Of a stretch of DNA of 64,000 nt, positions 16,234-24,834 are shown in pieces. Position 1 is the stretch's first letter; every line of letters begins with the position of its first letter. The stretch is taken from NCBI GenBank assembly GCA_965279095.1, contig CBDIHH010000005.1, positions 248,001 to 312,000 of the forward strand, written 5' to 3'. Source of the DNA: CBDIHH01 sp965279095 (GTDB lineage Bacteria; Pseudomonadota; Alphaproteobacteria; Caulobacterales; Caulobacteraceae). Under the pieces are notes generated by a model. It had not been told where the DNA came from. It was given only the letters and a program-made list of their open reading frames with translations, and did not search any database. The translations under genes were made by a program, and so were the position numbers.

Positions 16234-17697
16234 ATGGAGATTCGCGAAGGGCTCACCTTCGACGATGTTTTGCTGGAGCCGGGGCGCTCCGAGGTGATGC
16301 CAAGCCAGGTAGGCACCTCCACGCGCTTCACCCGCGAGATCAGTCTGAATATCCCCATCGTCTCGGCGGCGATGGACACGGTGACCGAAAGCCGGCTGGC
16401 CATCGCCATGGCCCAGGCCGGCGGCATGGGCATCCTGCACCGCAACTTCACGGTCGCGGAACAGGCCGACCAGGTGCGCGAGGTCAAGCGCTACGAGAGC
16501 GGGATGGTCATCAACCCGCTGACCATCAACCCCGACACCACCCTGGGCGAGGTTCGCGCCATCATGGCCAGCCGGCGCATCTCCGGCTTCCCCGTGGTGG
16601 ATCCCGCCACCGGCAAGCTGGTGGGCATCCTGACCAACCGCGACACCCGGTTCGAGCCCAACGACCGGACCCCCGCCTCGGCCCTCATGACCCACGAGAA
16701 CCTGGTCACGGTGCGCGAGGGCGTCACCCAGTCCGAGGCCCAGGGCCTGCTCCGCCGACACAAGATCGAACGGCTGATCGTGGTGGACGACGACAATCAC
16801 GCCGTCGGCCTGATCACCGTGAAAGACATGGAGAAGGCCCAGGCCCACCCCTTCGCCTGCAAGGACGAGCGCGGCCGCCTGCGCGTGGGCGCCGCCTCCA
16901 CAGTCGGCGATTCCGGCTATGAGCGCTCCATGGCGCTCATCGACGCCGGGGTCGACGTGGTGGTCATCGACACCGCCCACGGCCATTCGGTGCAGGTCTC
17001 AGACGCCGTCCGCCGCATCAAGCGCGAAAGCAACGCGGTGCAGATCGTCGCCGGCAATGTCGCCACCTACGACGGCGCCCGGGCCCTCATCGACGCCGGC
17101 GCGGACTCCATCAAGGTCGGCATCGGCCCCGGCTCCATCTGCACCACCCGCATCGTCGCCGGCGTCGGCGTGCCTCAGCTCACCGCCATCCTCGACGCCG
17201 TCCGCGCGGCGGGGGACAGCGGCGTGCCGGTGATCGCCGACGGCGGCATCAAATACTCCGGCGATCTCGCCAAGGCCCTCGCCGCCGGCGCCTCCACCGC
17301 CATGATGGGCTCGATGTTCGCGGGGGTCGACGAGGCCCCCGGCGAGGTCTTCCTCTATCAGGGCCGGTCGTACAAGGCTTACCGCGGCATGGGCTCCCTG
17401 GGCGCCATGGCCCAGGGTTCCGCCGACCGCTATTTCCAGAAGGACGTCCAGGACAGCCTCAAGCTGGTGCCCGAGGGCATCGAGGGGCAGGTCCCCTACA
17501 AGGGCCCGATCGCCCCCATCCTGCACCAGCTGGTGGGCGGCCTGCGCGCGGCCATGGGCTATGTCGGGGCCGCCTCCATGGAGGAGTTCCAGGACCGGGC
17601 CCGCTTCGTGCGCATCACCGGCGCCGGCCTTCGCGAGAGCCACGTCCACGACGTGATGATCACCCGCGAGGCCCCCAACTACCCGTCCCAGGCGTGA
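16234..17697 (+). CDS. guaB: IMP dehydrogenase GuaB
   Basis: 487 residues. Oxidises IMP to XMP with NAD+, the committed step to guanine nucleotides. The start has ACGGAGAC upstream. The TIM-barrel halves flank two CBS domains (about residues 95-205: MASRRISGFPVVDP, HKIERLIVVDDDNHAVGLIT). The catalytic loop is GPGSICTTRIVAGVGVP with Cys303, the flap has SADRYFQK, and the IMP site has ADGGIKYSGD. It is the first gene of a tight operon with an RNA methyltransferase and guaA; its stop overlaps the next GTG start by four bases. Confidence 0.97.
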   Translation: MEIREGLTFDDVLLEPGRSEVMPSQVGTSTRFTREISLNIPIVSAAMDTVTESRLAIAMAQAGGMGILHRNFTVAEQADQVREVKRYESGMVINPLTINPDTTLGEVRAIMASRRISGFPVVDPATGKLVGILTNRDTRFEPNDRTPASALMTHENLVTVREGVTQSEAQGLLRRHKIERLIVVDDDNHAVGLITVKDMEKAQAHPFACKDERGRLRVGAASTVGDSGYERSMALIDAGVDVVVIDTAHGHSVQVSDAVRRIKRESNAVQIVAGNVATYDGARALIDAGADSIKVGIGPGSICTTRIVAGVGVPQLTAILDAVRAAGDSGVPVIADGGIKYSGDLAKALAAGASTAMMGSMFAGVDEAPGEVFLYQGRSYKAYRGMGSLGAMAQGSADRYFQKDVQDSLKLVPEGIEGQVPYKGPIAPILHQLVGGLRAAMGYVGAASMEEFQDRARFVRITGAGLRESHVHDVMITREAPNYPSQA

Positions 17698-18952
17698 CCC
17701 CGGCCGCGCGCTTGGCGGCGGCGATCGAGGTGCTGGACCAGCTTGCCGCCAACGGAGCCCCCGCCGAGGGGGCCCTGAAGGCCTGGGGCCGCACGCACCG
17801 CTATGCCGGGTCCGGCGACCGGCGCACCATCGGCGACATCGTCTTCCGCTGCCTGCGCGAGAAGGGCCGCCTGGCCGCCGCCATGGGGGCCAAGGATGGC
17901 CGCGCCCTGGTGCTGGGATCCCTGCGGCTGCTCGAGGGCAAGCCGGTGCCCGAGATCGACGTCCTGTTCACCGGCCAGGGCTATGCGCCCAAGCCCCTGA
18001 CCGCGCACGAACGCTCGCGCCTGCAGGCCATGGCGGAGACCGTCGGCCTGGGCCTGCCGCCCTATGTCGAGGCCCAGCTTCGCGCCAGCTTCGGCGACGA
18101 CTGGGAGGCCGAGGCCGAGGCCCTGCTGCGCACCCGCGCGCCCCTCGATATCCGCGTCAACGCCGCCCGGGCCAGCCGCGACGAGGTCCAGGCCGCCCTG
18201 CCGGTCGCCAGCGCGCCCACCCCCTGGTCGGCCCTGGGCCTGCGACTGGAGAGCGCCGAGGACCTGGCCGGCTTCGCCCCCTTCCAGCAAGGCTGGTTCG
18301 AGGTCCAGGACGAAGGCAGCCAGGTCTGCGCCTTCCTGGCGGGCGCGGGCGGTGTGATCGTCGACTACTGCGCCGGGGGCGGGGGCAAGACCCTGGCCCT
18401 GGCCCAGGGCCGGCCGTCGCGCCTGGTCGCCTGCGACACCGACGCAAAACGCCTCGCCGCCATCAAGCCCCGTCTCGCCCGCGCCGGAATCAAGGCCGAG
18501 CTGCGCCTGCTGGGCGAGTCCGGGGAGGGCGTCGAGGACCTCGCCGGTCTGGCCGACCTGGTGCTCGTCGACGCCCCCTGCTCGGGCTCGGGCACCTGGC
18601 GCCGGCGCCCCGAGGCGGCCTGGCGTATCGACCAGGCCGAGATCGAGGCCTTCGCGGCCCTGCAGGCCCAGGTCCTCGCCCGCGCCGCCGCCCTGGTGCG
18701 CCCCGGCGGAAGGCTGGCCTATGTCACCTGCTCGGTGCTGGCCGCCGAGAACGCCGCCGTGGTCGACGCCTTCGCCGCCGCCCATGCCGATTTCCGCCCG
18801 GCGTCCATGGCCCAGGCGGCGGACGGCCCCTATCTCACTGAAGCGGCGCGCCCGCGCCTTGCGGCCCTGTCGGACGGCGGCCATAGGCTGCAGCTGTCGC
18901 CCCGGCGCACCGGGACCGATGGCTTCTTCATCGCCCTTTACGAGAGGACCGC

Positions 18953-18956
<4 letters not shown>
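17694..18956 (+). CDS. RNA cytosine-C5 methyltransferase, RsmB/NOL1-NOP2-Sun family
   Basis: 420 residues, starting at a GTG that overlaps the guaB stop (GTGA). The N-terminal 130 residues are helical and resemble the NusB-like domain of RsmB. The SAM region has VDYCAGGGGKTLALA, motif IV is DAPCSGSGTWRRRP with the release Cys, and motif VI is YVTCSVLAAEN with the nucleophilic Cys. Both Cys are typical of m5C RNA methyltransferases. The likely target is 16S rRNA (C967-type), but orthology to RsmB is not proved here. The stop overlaps guaA by four bases, so translation runs guaB to guaA through this gene. Confidence 0.9.
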
Positions 18957-20491
<1,535 letters not shown>

Positions 20492-20499
20492 GGCCTGTC

Positions 20500-21135
20500 C
20501 TACCCGCCATCGCGCCCTGAGGAGTCCGCCAGGCGCAGTCTCAGGGCGGTGTTCTCGGCTTGGAGGGAATCGATAATCGCCTGCTGTGCGGCGGCCGCGC
20601 GGCCGACTTCGGCGGCGTCGAGCTTCTGCGGTATGTGCTGGGGGCAGTTGACGTCCCAGGCGATGACCTCGAACAGGATGACCTGCTCAGCCCTGGCCTT
20701 GTAGCCGGCCGGCATCAGCTGGCGGGTTAAGGCTTCATCGTTCTCGACGACGCGGGCGCGTCCCCAGACCTTGATGCGCCGGCGATGGGCGTAGTCCATC
20801 AGAAACAAGAAAGCCTTGTCATTCTCTTCGAGATTCCCCGTGGTGACGTATTGGCGGTTCCCGGCGAAGTCGACGAAGCCAAGAGTTCGCTCATCCACGG
20901 CTCGGATGAAGCCCTTGGGCCCGCCGCGGTGCTGGGCATAGGGCTGCCCCGCTACATTGGCCGTCGCCAGATACGCTGTGTCCACCTCCGCCAGGAACAG
21001 CAGAAGGCTATCATCCACCCCGGTGCGAAAACCGCCTTCGGTCTCCATCGCAGCATAGGCGGCCCTGGATCTGCGGCGGCTCTGCACGGCCTTCACGACC
21101 GGCGTGAAGGCGATATCGCTGGAGAACGTCTTCAC
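20500..21135 (-). CDS. pyridoxamine 5'-phosphate oxidase-like flavoprotein
   Basis: 211 residues from a GTG at 21135 with AAGGGAGA upstream; an ATG at 21195 would add 20 residues but has weaker support. The split-barrel flavin fold is seen in FLAEVDTAYLATANVAGQPY, HRGGPKGFIRAVDERTLGFV and GNLEENDKAFLFLMDYAHRR, then VWGRARVV. The C-terminal helix (DAAEVGRAAAAQQAIIDSLQ onward) looks like a short coiled coil. Relatives are general FMN-binding proteins, not the vitamin B6 enzyme. It follows the BciA-like gene on the same strand by 92 bases and ends convergently with guaA. Substrate unknown. Confidence 0.82.
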   Translation of the reverse strand: MKTFSSDIAFTPVVKAVQSRRRSRAAYAAMETEGGFRTGVDDSLLLFLAEVDTAYLATANVAGQPYAQHRGGPKGFIRAVDERTLGFVDFAGNRQYVTTGNLEENDKAFLFLMDYAHRRRIKVWGRARVVENDEALTRQLMPAGYKARAEQVILFEVIAWDVNCPQHIPQKLDAAEVGRAAAAQQAIIDSLQAENTALRLRLADSSGRDGG

Positions 21136-21227
21136 TGGGGGCTTCTCCCTTGGGCGGTCAGTGTGAACGGCAAGCCAGGATAGGGTCGGCTTCATAAAGG
21201 CTGCCCTACGGTGGATCGGTCTGGTTT

Positions 21228-22238
21228 TCAGAACACCGCATGATCCCCGCGTTCCGGCGCCACCTCGCCCGCCAGCACGGCGCGGTAGTAGTCCGCTAGG
21301 GTCTCGGTTCCCGTTGATGGGGTGGCTGCCGCATCGTATCGGCCGGTCATGGGATCCAGCACCAGCATGGACTCGGTGGCGTAATAACGCCCGATCCGCG
21401 CCAGTTCCGCCTTGGCCGCCATGGGCGGGGCGATGCGGCCCAGGGTTCCCAGGACCGCGACGATCACGTCCAGCAGGGCGACGGGGGCCGACTTGAACCG
21501 GGCCGGACGCTTCAGGAGCGCGAACAGGGCTTCCCCCTGTTGGCGCGGGGTGATCGCCTCGCCCGGTCCGCCGATGGGCAGGATGCGGTTCCAGCGATCC
21601 TCGTCCTCGAGGCAGCCGGCGAGGTAGTCGGCCAGGTCCCCGTCGCTTATGGGCTTGCACGCGTTCAGGGTCCCGTCGCCAAACACCAGGAATGGCCGGC
21701 CCTGGCGGACACGCTCGATCTGACCGGACAGGGATTTGAAGAAGGCGGTGGGACGCACGATCGAATAGCGCAGGCCGGAGCCGATCAGCGCCGCCTCGAA
21801 GGCCAGCTTTGCGTGCTGGAAGGCGAGCGTCGGTTTTTGCACGCAGATGGCCGACAGAAGCACGAAGTGACGAACCCCGGCCTGGCGTGCAGCCTCCAGA
21901 ACCAGCAGATGGGCGCGGTGGTCGATCGCCCAGGCGTCCTTCGGCGCGCCGGTTCGGGAGGCCATGCAGGAGATCACGGCGTCGAACGTCTCCCCGGCGA
22001 ACCCGTCGCGAGCCAGGGAGGCGGGATCGGCCACGTCGACCACCCTTATGGTGCAGCCGGGCAGCATCCGCTCGAGGTCCGCCATGGTGTCCGACCGTCC
22101 CGCCGTCCCCCGGTCGCGGACGAAACAGACGACGTCGTGGCCGCGCCGGACCAGGGCGGCGGCCGTCGCACGGCCGATGGTTCCAGAGGCGCCCAGCAGG
22201 CAGATTCGTTGGCGCGCCGCCGCTCCTGTGCCCGTCAC
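21228..22238 (-). CDS. bciA: BciA-like divinyl (proto)chlorophyllide 8-vinyl reductase / NmrA-type SDR
   Basis: 336 residues from a GTG at 22238, six bases after GGGGGAGAG. The Rossmann start is ICLLGASGTIGRATAAALVR. The middle has HFVLLSAICVQKP and YSIVRPTAFFKSLSGQ. The C-terminus reads ELARIGRYYATESMLVLDP and ends GDHAVF, the pattern I recall from BciA and plant DVR, which use NADPH to reduce the C8-vinyl group of chlorophyll precursors. No other bacteriochlorophyll or reaction-centre gene is in the window. It follows the LysR gene by 38 bases on the same strand. The fold is certain; the chlorophyll role is only inferred from the C-terminal motifs. Confidence 0.68.
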   Translation of the reverse strand: MTGTGAAARQRICLLGASGTIGRATAAALVRRGHDVVCFVRDRGTAGRSDTMADLERMLPGCTIRVVDVADPASLARDGFAGETFDAVISCMASRTGAPKDAWAIDHRAHLLVLEAARQAGVRHFVLLSAICVQKPTLAFQHAKLAFEAALIGSGLRYSIVRPTAFFKSLSGQIERVRQGRPFLVFGDGTLNACKPISDGDLADYLAGCLEDEDRWNRILPIGGPGEAITPRQQGEALFALLKRPARFKSAPVALLDVIVAVLGTLGRIAPPMAAKAELARIGRYYATESMLVLDPMTGRYDAAATPSTGTETLADYYRAVLAGEVAPERGDHAVF

Positions 22239-22276
22239 CTGCTCTCCCCCTCATGCGGCCTCCCGCGGGCGCCGTG

Positions 22277-23182
22277 TTAGCCGTCGGGAGGGGCCACCGT
22301 CGCCGGGCCTTCGGGCCGGGTCAACAGCTCGCCGAGCAGCGGGTTGGGGAACCGGCGCGCCTGGACGATGGCGTAGAAGCTCTCCGTCAGCTGCGGGATG
22401 CGGCAATGCTCGACCAGCTCCCCGGATTCCAGCTCGTCGCGCACGACGATGGGGGGCACCAGGGTGACGCCCTCGCGCTCGCGAGCGAGCAGGCGCAGCA
22501 TGGCCATGTCGTCCACCTCCGCCAGGATCACCGGCCGGACCCCCGCCAGCTCCAGCAGGCGGTCGAAGCCGAGGCGGATGTCGCTGTCCAGGCTGGGCAG
22601 CAGCACGGGCTCTGTGCGCAGGTCCTCCGGAAAGCGGAAGGCGGGCCTGCCGGGCCTCGGCCGGCCCACCAGACTGACAGGCTGCTGGTTGAGCAGGTGG
22701 TTGCGGAACGGGGCGCGGGCGTCGCGCTGGGCGGCGCTGTTGGCCAGGACCACATCCAGGGCGTGGGCCTCCAGCTGCGCCAGCAGGTCGCGCATCACCC
22801 CGGAGCGCACGATCAGCTCAACGTCGGCGCGGCCGACCAGGGGGCTGAGGAACTCCAGCTGGAAGTTGCGCGACAGGGTGGTCAGCGCCCCCACGCGCAG
22901 GATTTGCCGGCTGGCCAGGGGGCGCCCCTGCAGGGTGCTCATCATCTCGTCGCCGGCCTGGAAGACGGTGTCGGCATAGTCGAGGGCGATCCGTCCCGCT
23001 TCGGTCAGCGCCAGCCGTCGCCCGACCCGGTCGAACAGGGGGTGCCCCATCTGGTGTTCAAGTTTCTGGATCTGCACCGACAACGCCGACTGCGAGAGGT
23101 TCAGGCGCTGCGCCGCCCGCGTCAGGCTCCCCTCATGCGCGACCGCCCAGAAATAGCGAAGGTGGTTGAAGTTCAGGGCCAT
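22277..23182 (-). CDS. LysR family transcriptional regulator (NhaR-like)
   Basis: 301 residues. The winged helix-turn-helix at the N-terminus is LNFNHLRYFWAVAHEGSLTR, AAQRLNLSQSALSVQIQKLE, then HPLFDRVGRRLALTEAGR. The effector domain has VGALTTLSRNFQLEFL and HALDVVLANSAAQ. The HLRYFWAVAHEG opening is typical of NhaR-like LysR proteins. It is divergent from dabB-dabA, with a perfect inverted repeat two bases outside its start, so it most likely controls the carbon-uptake pair and itself. The BciA-like and PNPOx-like genes lie downstream on its strand and may be co-transcribed. Confidence 0.92.
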   Translation of the reverse strand: MALNFNHLRYFWAVAHEGSLTRAAQRLNLSQSALSVQIQKLEHQMGHPLFDRVGRRLALTEAGRIALDYADTVFQAGDEMMSTLQGRPLASRQILRVGALTTLSRNFQLEFLSPLVGRADVELIVRSGVMRDLLAQLEAHALDVVLANSAAQRDARAPFRNHLLNQQPVSLVGRPRPGRPAFRFPEDLRTEPVLLPSLDSDIRLGFDRLLELAGVRPVILAEVDDMAMLRLLAREREGVTLVPPIVVRDELESGELVEHCRIPQLTESFYAIVQARRFPNPLLGELLTRPEGPATVAPPDG

Positions 23183-23183
23183 G

Positions 23184-23230
23184 TTCGTTCTATAAAACAG
23201 AACGAAAATCTCGAAACAATGAAATTTTCA
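23184..23230. promoter_or_regulatory. LysR operator candidate between regulator and dabBA
   Basis: Perfect inverted repeat TTCGTTCT-N7-AGAACGAA at 23184-23206, containing the T-N11-A pattern of LysR sites (T23189, A23201). A second palindrome TGAAATTTTCA lies at 23220-23230. The stretch is AT-rich against a GC-rich background. LysR regulators usually hold one strong site near their own start and a second nearer the target promoter, which fits this layout. Confidence 0.6.
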
Positions 23231-23291
23231 CAAGGCTTCCCGGCCTCTAGTTGATCCCCCCGACCCGCATGACGCGAGGGGGACCTGTCCG

Positions 23292-24815
23292 ATGCCCACC
23301 GATCTGGCGCCCCTGGCGCTCCTCATCGCCGCCGCCGCCGCCTTCCTGGGGCCTGGCCTGCGCCCGCGCCTCTCACCCAGGCTGGCCGAGGCCGCGGCCC
23401 TCGCCGCCCTGGCTGTGGCCGTGATCTCGGCCGCGCGTCTCGTCCTGCACGGGGCGGGACACAGCGCCCTGGGGGTTCGTGTCGACGCCGTCAGTGCGAC
23501 GATGATGGTGCTGGTCACCTTCATCGGTTGGGTCGTGACCCGCTACGCCGCCACTTATCTGGACGGCGAGGCCCGACAAGGCGCCTTCACCGGCTGGCTC
23601 TGCCTGACCCTGGCCGCGGTCCTGGTCCTGGTGCTGTCGGCCGATCTGGTCCAGCTGGTCGTCGCCTGGATCGCCACCAGCCTGTGCCTGCATCGTCTGT
23701 TGCTGTTCCACCCCGGCCGGCGCGGCGCCCGTCGCGCCGCGCGCAAGAAGTTCGTGACGGCGCGATTGGGAGACGCCGCCCTCGTCGGCGCGGCGGTGCT
23801 CCTGACCCTCGCCTATGGCACGACCGATATCGGCGCCATTCTCGGCGCCGCACGGACGGGCGCCGGCGGCCCCCTGATCACCTGGGCGGCGGGCCTTCTG
23901 GCGGCGGCGGCGCTACTCAAGTCGGCGCAGTTTCCCACCCACGGCTGGCTGACCGAGGTGATGGAGACCCCCACGCCGGTCTCGGCCCTGTTGCACGCGG
24001 GGGTCATCAACGCGGGCGGCTTCCTGCTGATCCGCTTCGCCGAGGTCATGATCCTGGCCCCCGGGGTCCTGGCGGCGCTGGTGGTGGTCGGCGGCTTCAC
24101 GGCCCTGTTCGCGGGCCTGGTGATGCTGACCCAGCCCGCCGTGAAGACGTCGCTGGCCTGGTCCACCGTGGCCCAGATGGGGTTCATGATCCTGGAGTGC
24201 GGCCTGGGCCTGTTCGCCCTGGCCCTGCTGCACATCGTCGCCCACTCCCTCTACAAGGCCCACGCCTTCCTGGCGTCCGGGGGGGCGGTGGAGCGGATCG
24301 CGGCGAATCGACGGCCCGGCCCCGTCGCCATCCCCAAGGCGGGCGCGGTGGGCCGCGCCTTCCTGTCGGCGCTGGCGATCTATGCGGTCATCGGGGCCGG
24401 GTTCGGGGTTCAGCACAAGTCTCCCCAGGCCGTCGCCCTGGGGGCCATCCTGATCTTCGGCGTCGCCTATATGCTCGCCCAGGGCCTGGCGGACGCAGCG
24501 CCCAGGGCCCTGACCCGGCGCACCGTGGTCTATGCCGTCGCCACCTCGGTCAGCTATTTCGCCCTGCAGAGCGCCGCCGCCTGGATGACCGCGGACGTGT
24601 TGCCGGGTGCGCCCGCGCCGGGCCCCTTGGAATGGGGGCTGATCGGGCTCGCCGTCATCAGCTTCGGCCTGGTGGCGGTGGTCCAGGCGATGTTCCCCCT
24701 GTGGGCCTACCACCCGGCGGCCGCCGGGCTGCGCGTGCACCTGTCCAACGGCTTCTACGCCAACGCCCTGTTCGACCGGCTGCTGGGCGGCTGGCGGCTG
24801 CGCGATCCGACCTGA
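23292..24815 (+). CDS. dabB: DabB, membrane subunit of DAB inorganic-carbon uptake system
   Basis: 507 residues, about 13 membrane segments, of the proton-conducting NuoL/MrpA-like family. Conserved points: the transport region with HGWLTEVMETPTPVSALLHA (His and Glu of the proton path), KTSLAWSTVAQMGFM, and AHSLYKAHAFLASGG with Lys. The start has GAGGGGGA upstream. In the DAB system DabB is thought to use the ion gradient to drive DabA, which hydrates CO2 to bicarbonate in one direction. The assignment rests on the directly following dabA, 19 bases away; alone it would look like an Nuo/Mrp antiporter subunit. No other nuo gene is nearby. Confidence 0.9.
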   Translation: MPTDLAPLALLIAAAAAFLGPGLRPRLSPRLAEAAALAALAVAVISAARLVLHGAGHSALGVRVDAVSATMMVLVTFIGWVVTRYAATYLDGEARQGAFTGWLCLTLAAVLVLVLSADLVQLVVAWIATSLCLHRLLLFHPGRRGARRAARKKFVTARLGDAALVGAAVLLTLAYGTTDIGAILGAARTGAGGPLITWAAGLLAAAALLKSAQFPTHGWLTEVMETPTPVSALLHAGVINAGGFLLIRFAEVMILAPGVLAALVVVGGFTALFAGLVMLTQPAVKTSLAWSTVAQMGFMILECGLGLFALALLHIVAHSLYKAHAFLASGGAVERIAANRRPGPVAIPKAGAVGRAFLSALAIYAVIGAGFGVQHKSPQAVALGAILIFGVAYMLAQGLADAAPRALTRRTVVYAVATSVSYFALQSAAAWMTADVLPGAPAPGPLEWGLIGLAVISFGLVAVVQAMFPLWAYHPAAAGLRVHLSNGFYANALFDRLLGGWRLRDPT

Positions 24816-24834
24816 CCCGCCTGGAGGACGACCG

